NCBI GenBank assembly: GCA_937921735.1
Contig: CAKZTQ010000018.1
Span: forward strand, 1 to 47,815
Reading direction: 5' to 3'
Source of the DNA: an uncultured archaeon
Lineage (GTDB): Archaea > Hadarchaeota > Hadarchaeia > Hadarchaeales > Hadarchaeaceae
DNA: 47,815 nt
Within the stretch, counting starts at the first letter, position 1, and every line of letters begins with the position of its first letter. This document shows positions 8,382-16,982 of this stretch, in pieces. The position numbers and the translations under genes were made by a program. The notes beneath the pieces are model-generated. The model was not told the DNA's origin and ran no database searches. It saw only the letters and a program-made list of their open reading frames with translations.

Positions 8382-9689
8382 ATGATCATGCCCTTAAAGC
8401 CAGTGCGCCTGTGGGAATGCTCGCGCGAGGAGAGGGAGCGCTTGCTGAGGCGTTCGGAGCTGGACGTCGCCTCGGTTGCCACCCAAGTAAGACAAATAGT
8501 GGAGGAGGTGCGCGAGAAAGGCGATGAGGCCGTGATCCACTACACCGAGCTCTTCGACGGCGTGAGGCTAGACCCCCTGCGGCTCCGCGTGAGCGAGGAG
8601 GAGCTCCGTGAGGCTTACGAGCGAGTGAGCGCGGACGTAGTCAAAGCCATGAAATCGGCCGCGAGGGCGATCAGAAAGTTCCATCTCAAACAATTGCCCC
8701 GCGAATGGATGGTGCAACTGCAGCCAGGCATAAAGGCGGGACAGCTCGTTCGACCTTTGGCTAGCGTGGGCATCTACGCTCCGGGCGGACTGGCGAGGTA
8801 CCCCTCGAGCGTGCTGATGGCCGCGATCCCGGCGAAGGTGGCGGGCGTCGAGAGGGTCATCATGTGCACCCCTCCCAGCCGCGATGGCGAGGTTGACCCG
8901 GCTATGCTCGTCGCGGCCGACCTCGCCGGCGTTGAGGCTGTGTTCAGGATCGGCGGCGCCCAGGCGATAGCGGCGATGGCGTACGGCACGCAGACCGTCC
9001 CCAAGGTGGACAAGGTGGTGGGCCCGGGCAACGTCTACGTCGTGGCTGCCAAGCAAGCGGTCGCGACTGAGGTCGAGGTCGACTTCGCTGCAGGACCCAG
9101 CGAGGTGCTCATCCTAGCCGACTCGTCTGCTAACGCAAACTACGTGGCGGCCGACATGATGGCGCAGGCAGAGCATGACCCTGCCGCGGCGGCCGTACTG
9201 GTGACCGTTTCCGAGGAGCTCGCCTCGAAGGTTCTCGCGCTGCTTCAGCGGGAGCTCGGGGAAGCCCCCCGCCGGGAGATCGTTAGTAGATCGTTGGAGA
9301 AGTACGGGAGCATCGTGCTAGCCCGCAACTTGGCGGAAGCCGTCGAATTCGTGAACGCGTACGCACCGGAGCACCTTCAGCTTATGGTCAAGCACCCCCA
9401 GCGAGTGCTCAAAGAGGTGAAGAACGCCGGCGCGATCTTCATAGGGCCGTACTCCCCCGTCGCGGCGGGAGACTTCGCCATCGGGCCCAACCACATCTTG
9501 CCCACCGGCGGGGCCGCGCGTGGGCGCTCGGGAATATCGGTGATGGATTTCCTGAAGCTCCCGACCGTGCAAGCGCTCACGAGGAGGGGTCTGAAGCAAG
9601 TGGCGGGAATCGTCGAGAAGCTGGCGGAGGTCGAGGGATTGCCCAACCACGCGAGAAGCGTGAGGGTAAGGTTGGGGGAAGAGAGGTAA
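8382..9689 (+). CDS. hisD: Histidinol dehydrogenase
   Basis: YAPGGLARYPSSVLMAAIPAKVAGV, GPGNVYVVAAKQAV, AGPSEVLILAD, DMMAQAEHDP, NHILPTGG; start trimmed from ORF-track 8271. Confidence 0.95.
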   Translation: MIMPLKPVRLWECSREERERLLRRSELDVASVATQVRQIVEEVREKGDEAVIHYTELFDGVRLDPLRLRVSEEELREAYERVSADVVKAMKSAARAIRKFHLKQLPREWMVQLQPGIKAGQLVRPLASVGIYAPGGLARYPSSVLMAAIPAKVAGVERVIMCTPPSRDGEVDPAMLVAADLAGVEAVFRIGGAQAIAAMAYGTQTVPKVDKVVGPGNVYVVAAKQAVATEVEVDFAAGPSEVLILADSSANANYVAADMMAQAEHDPAAAAVLVTVSEELASKVLALLQRELGEAPRREIVSRSLEKYGSIVLARNLAEAVEFVNAYAPEHLQLMVKHPQRVLKEVKNAGAIFIGPYSPVAAGDFAIGPNHILPTGGAARGRSGISVMDFLKLPTVQALTRRGLKQVAGIVEKLAEVEGLPNHARSVRVRLGEER

Positions 9690-9693
9690 AAAC

Positions 9694-10302
9694 GTGGTGA
9701 AGGTGGCGATATTGAACTACGGCGTGGGCAACTTGCACAGCATCCGCCAGGGGCTCGAGCGGGTCGGCGCCAGAGTGGTGATCACGGACGAGCCAGAAGA
9801 AATCGAAAGAGCCGATGCACTCGTGCTGCCCGGCGTCGGGACGCTAAGGGGCGCCATCGAACGATTATCCGACAAAAGGGGAGCGATCTGGAAGGCAGCT
9901 TTTGAGGACAAGCCATTGCTAGGGATTTGCTTGGGCTTGCAGCTACTGTTCGACCGGAGCGAGGAGGGGAATTCAAAGGGGCTGGGCCTCATGCGTGGGG
10001 AGGTGGTCAGACTACCCCGCGGGCTCAAGGTACCTCACATGGGCTGGAACTACCTAAGGGTGAAACGCTCGCACCCCATCGTCCGCGACGTCCCCTCGGG
10101 AAGCTATGTGTACTTCATGCACTCCTACTACGTACACCCTGAGGATCGAGACGCGGTCGTAGCCACCACAAGTTATGGCCCGGAGTTCCCATCCGTTGTA
10201 GCCTCTGGCTCGATCGTGGGCGTACAATTCCACCCCGAGAGGAGTGGCGAGCCAGGGATGCGGACGCTTCGCAACTTCGTGGAAATGGTGGGATCGGCGT
10301 GA
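9694..10302 (+). CDS. hisH: Imidazole glycerol phosphate synthase amidotransferase subunit
   Basis: ILNYGVGNLHSIRQGLERVG, LLGICLGLQLLF, VPHMGWNYL, VQFHPERSG. Confidence 0.96.
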   Translation: MVKVAILNYGVGNLHSIRQGLERVGARVVITDEPEEIERADALVLPGVGTLRGAIERLSDKRGAIWKAAFEDKPLLGICLGLQLLFDRSEEGNSKGLGLMRGEVVRLPRGLKVPHMGWNYLRVKRSHPIVRDVPSGSYVYFMHSYYVHPEDRDAVVATTSYGPEFPSVVASGSIVGVQFHPERSGEPGMRTLRNFVEMVGSA

Positions 10303-10697
10303 AGCTATCAATGGATCGAGCACGTGAGATCGCCAAGGCGCTGAAGTTCAAGGACGGCCTGATCACCGCCATCGCGCGGGACTTCAGAAGCAAGGACGTG
10401 CTGATGGTCGCGAACATGAACGAGGAGGCCCTGCTCAAGACCCTGACGACTGGTCTGATGCACTACTGGAGCCGCTCCCGTAAGCGACTTTGGCTTAAAG
10501 GCGAGACCTCAGGGCACTACCAGCGCGTGCGCGGGGTTTGGGTGGACTGCGACGGCGACGCGGCCGTGTTCGACGTGGAGCAGGTGGGCGCGGCATGCCA
10601 CGAGGGCTACTACTCCTGCTTCTACCGCAAGCTCAGGCGAGGCAAGCTCGTGACCGCGCTGAAGCGAAAGTTCGACCCAAAGAAAGTGTACGGGTAG
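10299..10697 (+). CDS. hisI: Phosphoribosyl-AMP cyclohydrolase (no HisE fusion)
   Basis: MVANMNEEALLKTLTTGLMHYWSRSRKRLWLKGETSGHYQRV...DCDGDA...CHEGYYSCFYR. Confidence 0.96.
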   Translation: MKLSMDRAREIAKALKFKDGLITAIARDFRSKDVLMVANMNEEALLKTLTTGLMHYWSRSRKRLWLKGETSGHYQRVRGVWVDCDGDAAVFDVEQVGAACHEGYYSCFYRKLRRGKLVTALKRKFDPKKVYG

Positions 10698-10754
10698 CAC
10701 ACCTCTACAACAGAAAATCTTTTGAACCCAAACCCTCAAGATAGAAAAGGTGCA

Positions 10755-11033
10755 ATGATGCGAGAACCTCCACAGTACATGGAGGAAGAAGAGGAGGAAG
10801 AGGAGGAGTACTGGCCCCTGAACATAAGATTTGAACTCATCGAGTACATCTTGCGCCGCTACGGCAGCTTGCAAGCGAAGGACATCGCACAGATCTTGGG
10901 CTGCGGGACCGACGAGGTTCGCCGAATGCTGCGGGAACTGGAGCGCTCTGGTAGGGTCAGAAGGGCAAAGCTCGGCAAAAACTACGTTTGGACCCCCGTT
11001 GAGGAGCCGCACCTGAACTTCATGTATTATTGA
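10755..11033 (+). CDS. Small winged-helix/HTH protein with Glu-rich N-terminus
   Basis: MMREPPQYMEEEEEEEEEYWPLNIRFELIEYILRRYGSLQAKDIAQILGCGTDEVRRMLRELERSGRVRRAKLGKNYVWTPVEE; start ATG 10755 preferred over TTG 10722. Confidence 0.7.
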   Translation: MMREPPQYMEEEEEEEEEYWPLNIRFELIEYILRRYGSLQAKDIAQILGCGTDEVRRMLRELERSGRVRRAKLGKNYVWTPVEEPHLNFMYY

Positions 11034-11176
11034 TCGTTCCATCCCATCGCATTGACCGCTAGCTGGATATGCTTGAGTCCCCGAAGAACTAGGGGTTCAT
11101 GTCCCTCCCTTGGTCCCTTCCGCACGAGGTCAAGAATTTAATAAGCAAGTTCCGTTCAATAATTCGGCGTGAACAG

Positions 11177-11611
11177 ATGGCCCACATGGTCGACGTTGGC
11201 GCGAAGCCCGAGGTCCCCAGATCGGCGACGGCTACCGGATTCATTCGCCTGAGGGGCAGCACCATCGAGAAGATCAAGGCAGGCGAAGTACCCAAAGGTG
11301 ATGTGCTCACTGTAGCGCAGACCGCTGCCATCTTGGCGGTCAAGCGCACCCCCGAGCTCATACCCCTCACCCATCCGATACCCATAACAGGTGTGGACGT
11401 GTGGCTTGAGTTGGAGGACGAGGGCGTCCGCGCGAGGGTAGAGGTCAGGAGTACGGGACAGACGGGCGTCGAGATGGAGGCGCTGGCGGGGGTCGCGGCC
11501 GCCCTGCTGACGGTTTGGGACATGGTGAAGGGTCTGGAGAAGGACGAGGCCGGCCAATATCCAACGACGGAGATTACCGATATCAGGGTGGAGAGGAAGG
11601 TGAAGGGATGA
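11177..11611 (+). CDS. moaC: Cyclic pyranopterin monophosphate synthase
   Basis: MVDVGAKPEVPRSATATGFIRL, PLTHPIPITGVDV, RSTGQTGVEMEALAGVAAALLTVWDMVKGLEKD. Confidence 0.95.
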   Translation: MAHMVDVGAKPEVPRSATATGFIRLRGSTIEKIKAGEVPKGDVLTVAQTAAILAVKRTPELIPLTHPIPITGVDVWLELEDEGVRARVEVRSTGQTGVEMEALAGVAAALLTVWDMVKGLEKDEAGQYPTTEITDIRVERKVKG

Positions 11612-12123
11612 GCGGGATAGAACACAAAAAGGATGTGCCGCAGCACCTGAGGGTCGCGGTGCTCACGATAAGCGACAGCCGTGCGGCGGCGATGCACGAG
11701 GGGAGAGACGAGGACGTCTCCGGGAAGCTCATCGAGCGTAGACTACAAGAGGCGGGCCATTCGTCCATCAGGTTGATCTTGCCAGACGAGACGGAGGAGA
11801 TACGGGCCGCCATCGAGAGGTTTTCCTCCGACCCGGAGACGGATGTCATAATAACCACGGGAGGCACTGGCATAACCAGGCGGGACGTCACCATAGAGAC
11901 GATAGCCCCCCTTCTGGAGAAGGAGCTGCCTGGGTTCGGTGAACTCCTTCGGCGCATCGGCTACGAGAAGGTTGGAGGCCCCGCCATCCTGACGAGGGCC
12001 ACCGCCGGGGTGATAAGGAGGAAGCCGGTGTTCTGCCTGCCTGGCGCACCCAACGCGGTCGAGGTGGCGATGGACCTCATCCTTCCTGAACTCGGGCACA
12101 TCGTCAAACACGCGCGTGAATGA
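11608..12123 (+). CDS. moaB: Molybdenum cofactor biosynthesis protein MoaB/Mog family
   Basis: LRVAVLTISDSRAAAMHEGRDEDVSG, DVIITTGGTGITRRDVTIETI, VFCLPGAPNAVEVAMDLILPELGH. Confidence 0.92.
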   Translation: MSGIEHKKDVPQHLRVAVLTISDSRAAAMHEGRDEDVSGKLIERRLQEAGHSSIRLILPDETEEIRAAIERFSSDPETDVIITTGGTGITRRDVTIETIAPLLEKELPGFGELLRRIGYEKVGGPAILTRATAGVIRRKPVFCLPGAPNAVEVAMDLILPELGHIVKHARE

Positions 12124-13369
12124 GATGTCCGTCCGAATGCGTGGCTTCACCAGCTACACCAAGCTTGCGGATGCGCTTGAGATGGTGCTCTCGAGGGTCA
12201 AGCAGCTGGAGCCGGAAGTGGTGCCCTTCGAGCGAGCCCTCAACAGGGCTCTGGCGGAGGACGTGATCTCGAGGGTGGACCTCCCCCCCTTCGACCGCGC
12301 GGCCGTCGACGGGTACGCGGTTCGGGCGGCGGACACGTTTGGGGCCACCGAATCCAAGCCGGTGAAGCTGAGGGTGGTCGGCTCCGTGGGCGTGGGGTCG
12401 GCGGCGAGGCTGGAGGTGGGTAGAGGGGAGGCCGCGAAGGTAGCGACGGGCGCCCCCATGCCTAGGGGGGCCGACGCGGTGGTGATGGTGGAACAAACTA
12501 AGACGGAGGGTGAACACGTCTTTATCTTCGCGAAGCTCCCGCCCGGCAAAAACGTGTCCGCCAAGGGCGAGGACGTGAGGAGGGGCGAGGTGATCCTCGA
12601 GAAGGGAAGGTTGCTGAGACCGCAGGAGGTGGGCATGCTAGCTGCCACGGGAAACGTGAAGGTAAAGGTGGCCCGAAGGCCTAAGGTCGCGATCCTAGCG
12701 ACGGGCGAGGAACTCAGGCCGCCAGGGGCGAGGCTGAGGGAAGGGGAGATAATCGATGCCAACAGCTACTCCCTAGCGGCGGCAGTTGAAAGCTGTGGGG
12801 GCCTGCCACGTCGCCTCGGGATGGTCCCCGACGACGCGCGGTCGCTGAGGCGAGCCTTGAGGAAAGCATCCGGATACGACATGGCCTTGATATCCGGCGG
12901 CAGCTCCGTCGGCGAGCAGGACTTGGTGCCAGACGTGATCGCCGAGCTGGGGGAGCTATTGTTCCATGGCGTGGCCATTCGCCCAGGAGGCCCTACGGCT
13001 TTCGGCGTGGTGGGAGGAAAGCCCTTCTTCGGGCTCCCAGGCTTCCCCGTCAGCGCGCTCGTCGCCTTTGACATGCTGGTGCGTCCCGCGCTCCGCCGCA
13101 TGCAGGGCCTGCCGGCGGATCGGGGCTATCCCAAGGTTCGCGCGCGGTTGGCGAGGAAGGTTAGCTCGACGCTTGGGCGAATGGGAATCGTGAGGGTGCG
13201 GGTCCGCGAGCAAGCGGGTGAGCTCGTGGCCGAGCCCATCCGAGTAGCCGGCTCAGGGATACTGAGCTCGATGACCCGCGCCGACGGATTTCTAACGGTG
13301 CCCGAGGATGTGGAGGGGCTGAAGGAGGGGAGTCTGGTCGAGGTGGAGCTCTACCGATGGCCGATGTAG
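12116..13369 (+). CDS. moeA: Molybdopterin molybdotransferase MoeA, copy 1
   Basis: LPPFDRAAVDGYAVRAADT, VATGAPMPRGADAVVMVE, LATGEEL, ISGGSSVGEQD, GLPGFPVSALVAF. Confidence 0.95.
   Translation: MNEMSVRMRGFTSYTKLADALEMVLSRVKQLEPEVVPFERALNRALAEDVISRVDLPPFDRAAVDGYAVRAADTFGATESKPVKLRVVGSVGVGSAARLEVGRGEAAKVATGAPMPRGADAVVMVEQTKTEGEHVFIFAKLPPGKNVSAKGEDVRRGEVILEKGRLLRPQEVGMLAATGNVKVKVARRPKVAILATGEELRPPGARLREGEIIDANSYSLAAAVESCGGLPRRLGMVPDDARSLRRALRKASGYDMALISGGSSVGEQDLVPDVIAELGELLFHGVAIRPGGPTAFGVVGGKPFFGLPGFPVSALVAFDMLVRPALRRMQGLPADRGYPKVRARLARKVSSTLGRMGIVRVRVREQAGELVAEPIRVAGSGILSSMTRADGFLTVPEDVEGLKEGSLVEVELYRWPM
12267..12339 (+). repeat. 73-bp block identical to 13532-13604 in the adjacent moeA paralogue
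   Basis: tctcgagggtggacctcccccccttcgaccgcgcggccgtcgacgggtacgcggttcgggcggcggacacgtt present in both copies. Confidence 0.95.
12443..12495 (+). repeat. 53-bp block identical to 13708-13760
   Basis: gcgacgggcgcccccatgcctaggggggccgacgcggtggtgatggtggaaca in both copies. Confidence 0.95.
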
Positions 13370-14643
13370 GCGGGGGCTTGGGATTGACGAACGATTGGAC
13401 GGCGGGATTTCTTCGCGTGAGGACCCTAGAGGAAGCAAAGCGTTTGTTGGAGGAACACTGGCGTCCCAAGCCCAGCGTGGCCGAGGTACCCCTCGAGAGG
13501 GCAGGGGGGCGAATACTTGCGGAGGACGTGGTCTCGAGGGTGGACCTCCCCCCCTTCGACCGCGCGGCCGTCGACGGGTACGCGGTTCGGGCGGCGGACA
13601 CGTTCGGCGCGGACGAGGAAACACCCATCGAGCTCCTTTGCGTGGGGCGCATACGAGCCGGTGATTGGCCGAAGCTGAGGGTGGGCAGGGGGAGGTGCGC
13701 TGAGATCGCGACGGGCGCCCCCATGCCTAGGGGGGCCGACGCGGTGGTGATGGTGGAACACGCTATCGCGGAAAAAAATGCCGTGAGGGTCTACCGCGCG
13801 GTCGCCCCGGGCGAGAACGTGGTGCAGCGAGCGTCCGAGGTCAAGCGCGGCGAGGTGGTCCTACCCGCGGGAAGGAGGCTGACCCCACAGCTCATCGGGA
13901 CCCTAGCTGCGGTCGGCGTAGGGAGGGTCAAGGTCTTCGAGCGGCCTCGGGTAGCGGTCATCTCCAGCGGCGCCGAGCTCACGAGGCCTGGCGGTAGGCT
14001 TGGACGTGGGAAGGTTTACGACATCAACGGGCCTGCGATATGCGAGGCCGTTAGAACCTGCGGCTGCGAACCGGTGTACCTCGGCATCGTGCGCGACGAG
14101 CCAGCGCGGGTGAGGTCCGCGATCGAGAAGGGCCTCGCTTCCTGCGAGGTGGTCATCATCTCCGGTGGCTCGTCAGCGGGCAGGGGGGACCTGGTGCCCA
14201 ACGTGGTGAGTGACATGGGGGAGCCTGGACTGTTAGTACATGGGCTCGCGATGAAGCCAGGAAAGCCGACCTTCGTGGCGGTGGTGAGCGGCAAGCCCGT
14301 ATTCGGGCTTCCGGGCTACCCGGTGTCCGCGTTCATGGTGTTTGACCAGCTCGTGGCGCCTTACCTGAGGGAGTTAGCGGGAGATCGGCAGGTCAAGCGG
14401 GAAAGGGCTGTGGCGAGGCTGAGCAGGAGGATATTATCGGCGAAGGGGAGGCGGGAGCTGGTGCCGGTTAAGCTACTTCGCCGAGACGGAGAGCTTTTAG
14501 CCGAGCCGCTCCTAAAGGGCTCTGGGGCGATCACGTCGCTTTCGATGGCGGACGGCTACATCGAGGTGCCGTTGGGGCGGGAGATGGTCGAGGAGGGGGA
14601 AATCGTCGAAGTCGTGATCTTTGGGGGCGCGGACGTTGCTTAG
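13357..14643 (+). CDS. moeA: Molybdopterin molybdotransferase MoeA, copy 2 (tandem paralogue)
   Basis: LPPFDRAAVDGYAVRAADT, IATGAPMPRGADAVVMVE, ISSGAEL, ISGGSSAGRGDLVP, GLPGYPVSAFMVF; overlaps copy 1. Confidence 0.95.
   Translation: MADVGGGLGLTNDWTAGFLRVRTLEEAKRLLEEHWRPKPSVAEVPLERAGGRILAEDVVSRVDLPPFDRAAVDGYAVRAADTFGADEETPIELLCVGRIRAGDWPKLRVGRGRCAEIATGAPMPRGADAVVMVEHAIAEKNAVRVYRAVAPGENVVQRASEVKRGEVVLPAGRRLTPQLIGTLAAVGVGRVKVFERPRVAVISSGAELTRPGGRLGRGKVYDINGPAICEAVRTCGCEPVYLGIVRDEPARVRSAIEKGLASCEVVIISGGSSAGRGDLVPNVVSDMGEPGLLVHGLAMKPGKPTFVAVVSGKPVFGLPGYPVSAFMVFDQLVAPYLRELAGDRQVKRERAVARLSRRILSAKGRRELVPVKLLRRDGELLAEPLLKGSGAITSLSMADGYIEVPLGREMVEEGEIVEVVIFGGADVA
13532..13604 (+). repeat. 73-bp block identical to 12267-12339
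   Basis: Direct comparison by eye; spacing 1265 bp. Confidence 0.95.
13708..13760 (+). repeat. 53-bp block identical to 12443-12495
   Basis: Direct comparison by eye; spacing 1265 bp. Confidence 0.95.
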
Positions 14644-15370
14644 GGCGGTCGCGGTGGTGGGCTACAGGAAGTCGGGCAAGACCACCATCGTCGAGGGTCT
14701 CGTGAAGGAGCTCGTGAGGCGGGGGTACAAGGTGGGGACGGTAAAACACATCCGCGAGAAGGACTTCAGCATCGACCAACGGGGCAAGGACACCTGGCGA
14801 CACGCGCAGGCGGGTGCCAGCACCGTGATCTGCATCGCCCCCCGCGAGGTCGCCACCATAAGTCGGCGCCGCACGAAGCTGGAGGAGGTCCTGCGCGCGC
14901 TCCGGGGGTTAGATTTCGTGATCATAGAGGGCTTCAGGAGGGCGAGCGGGATACCGAAGGTGGCGGTGGCTCGAAGCGTCGGCGAGGCGAAAGAACTTGC
15001 GGACGAATTCACGGTCGCGTGCGTTGGGCATCGCAAGCCTTGGCTGCCCCTATTTAAGCACGATGAGGCCGGGAAGCTCGCGGACCTCCTCGAGCAAAGG
15101 GTCCCGCCTTTGCTGCCGGGGATCGACTGTAGGCGCTGCGGCTACCAAAGCTGCAAGGAGTTCTCGCTGGCCGTAATCGCCGGGCGCGAGCGCTGGAACG
15201 GATGCCCAGCGCTGCGGGAGCGCGTGGTCCTCACCGTGGACGGCAAACGGGTACATCTAAACCCTTTCATCCAAGAACTCATCTCCGGGACGCTGGATGG
15301 GATGCTGTCCGCCCTGAAGGGGGTCAAGGGCAAGGAGATCGAGCTAAAGGTGAGGAGGCGTGCGCGATAG
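14621..15370 (+). CDS. mobB: Molybdopterin-guanine dinucleotide biosynthesis protein MobB with C-terminal Cys-rich (Fe-S-like) extension
   Basis: VAVVGYRKSGKTTIVEGLVKELVRRGYKVGTVKH, DTWRHAQAGA, DFVIIEGFR; tail GIDCRRCGYQSCKEFSLAVIAGRERWNGCPAL. Confidence 0.9.
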   Translation: MGARTLLRAVAVVGYRKSGKTTIVEGLVKELVRRGYKVGTVKHIREKDFSIDQRGKDTWRHAQAGASTVICIAPREVATISRRRTKLEEVLRALRGLDFVIIEGFRRASGIPKVAVARSVGEAKELADEFTVACVGHRKPWLPLFKHDEAGKLADLLEQRVPPLLPGIDCRRCGYQSCKEFSLAVIAGRERWNGCPALRERVVLTVDGKRVHLNPFIQELISGTLDGMLSALKGVKGKEIELKVRRRAR

Positions 15371-16271
15371 GTTCGGGAGGTCGCTCACGGGCTTGCGGAT
15401 ATCGGTCACCGACGATTGCAACTTGAACTGCTTTTACTGCCACCGGGAGGGATGCCCAGCGGGCTCTAGACGGATGTCGCCGGAGGAGATCGGACGGATC
15501 GCGGGGCTCGCCGCGGAGTTCGGCGTGCGCAAGGTAAAGCTAACCGGAGGCGAGCCATTGATGCGCAAGGACATCACGGACGTAATCAGGTCGATCGCTG
15601 AGACCGAGGTCTCCGAGATATCGATGACGACCAATGGAACGCTGCTGGCGGATGTCGCGGTAGAGCTGGCGGACGCTGGCCTTGACCGCGTGAACATCAG
15701 CCTCGATACCTTGAACAACGAGACCTACCGCAGGATAACTGGCGAGGACATGCTCGAGAACGTGCTTTCCGGCATCGAAGCTGCGATAGCTGCCGACCTC
15801 ACCCCGGTGAAGATAAACATGGTGGTGCTCGCCGGCATAAACGATGGGGAGATAGAGCGCATGATATCCTATGCCTTCCGGCAAGGGGCCATCCTCCAGC
15901 TGATAGAACTCATAGATGTGGGTGGAGGAGGTCCATCGCCCTACCACCACGACTTGGCCGAGGTGGAGCGGGAGCTGAGCCGGCGAGCCCTCGCCGTGGA
16001 GACGCGTGAGCACATGAACGCACGCAAGAAGTTCATCTTGCCCGACGGCGAAGTGGAGGTGGTTAGGCCCATGCACAACTCCGAATTTTGCATGCACTGC
16101 ACGCGCCTACGCTTGACGTCGGGCGGCTATCTCAAACCATGTCTGATGCGCAACGATAATTTGGTGGATGTCCTCACCCCGCTACGCGAGGGAATGATGG
16201 ACGAGGCGAGGGAGGCATTTAGAAGGGCGGTAGCGCTTCGAGAACCCTACTTCAAGCCCATGGGGGGTTAG
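15360..16271 (+). CDS. moaA: GTP 3',8-cyclase (radical SAM)
   Basis: RISVTDDCNLNCFYCHREG, KLTGGEPLMRKDI, NISLDTLNNETYRRITG, C-terminal FCMHCTRLRLTSGGYLKPCLM. Confidence 0.95.
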   Translation: MRDRFGRSLTGLRISVTDDCNLNCFYCHREGCPAGSRRMSPEEIGRIAGLAAEFGVRKVKLTGGEPLMRKDITDVIRSIAETEVSEISMTTNGTLLADVAVELADAGLDRVNISLDTLNNETYRRITGEDMLENVLSGIEAAIAADLTPVKINMVVLAGINDGEIERMISYAFRQGAILQLIELIDVGGGGPSPYHHDLAEVERELSRRALAVETREHMNARKKFILPDGEVEVVRPMHNSEFCMHCTRLRLTSGGYLKPCLMRNDNLVDVLTPLREGMMDEAREAFRRAVALREPYFKPMGG

Positions 16272-16273
16272 CG

Positions 16274-16978
16274 GTGTTAGCGGAACATCTGACATGGAAA
16301 CGGGTAGAAGAGTACCTTAGGAGGAGGGACGATGTGATAATTCCGGTGGGCTCGACCGAGGAGCACGGGTACCATTTGCCCCTTTCCACGGATACGATAA
16401 TAGCATTTGAGCTGGCAAAAGTGGTCGGCGAGAGGCTTGGGATCTTGGTGATGCCCTCAATCCCCTACGGCGTGTGCAGGCACACTGCCTCCTACCCGGG
16501 GACCACGGGCGTTGGTTTCGATTCCTTGAGGGATTTCGTCCAGGATATCCTCGACGATCTGTGGGGCAAGGGGTTCAAGGTTTTTTATTTGATCACCGGC
16601 CACGCGGGGAGCGCACACAAAGTTGCCCTTAGGGAGGCCGGCAGGAGCCTAGTGGTTAAAGGTGCGGAGGTTTATGTGATAGACCCCTATGAGTTAAAAA
16701 TTTCGGACCTCTTGGAGGAGAAGGCACCTTCATTTCCGGGACACGCGGACGAAGTGGAAACTTCGCTCATGCTTTACTTGAGGCGAGAATTCGTGGATGA
16801 GAAAAAAATCGCGGATGAGTTGCCTGAGCTGGAACGCTTTAGGTTAACTGAGGAGAGGCCGACGGCGTCCGGCGTATTCGGAAGGCCTACGCTCGCCTCA
16901 AGGGAAAAGGGCGAGAGGATCTTCAACAGGATGGTCGATGAAGTAATCAAGATAATCAGATCCCGCGAGACAAGCTAA
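16274..16978 (+). CDS. Creatininase family protein (possible ArfB-like formamide hydrolase)
   Basis: IIPVGSTEEHGYHLPLSTDTIIA, GHAGSAHKVALREA, HADEVETSLML. Confidence 0.85.
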   Translation: MLAEHLTWKRVEEYLRRRDDVIIPVGSTEEHGYHLPLSTDTIIAFELAKVVGERLGILVMPSIPYGVCRHTASYPGTTGVGFDSLRDFVQDILDDLWGKGFKVFYLITGHAGSAHKVALREAGRSLVVKGAEVYVIDPYELKISDLLEEKAPSFPGHADEVETSLMLYLRREFVDEKKIADELPELERFRLTEERPTASGVFGRPTLASREKGERIFNRMVDEVIKIIRSRETS

Positions 16979-16982
16979 GCCC

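Noticed and set aside
10782-10809. GAG/GAA triplet tract as a microsatellite repeat
   Set aside because: Explained by the poly-Glu coding run of the small wHTH protein.
11075-11100. Short hairpin tccccgaagaactagggg upstream of moaC as a possible riboswitch or terminator
   Set aside because: Only a 4-bp G:C stem with a 9-nt loop; too weak to call without covariance analysis.
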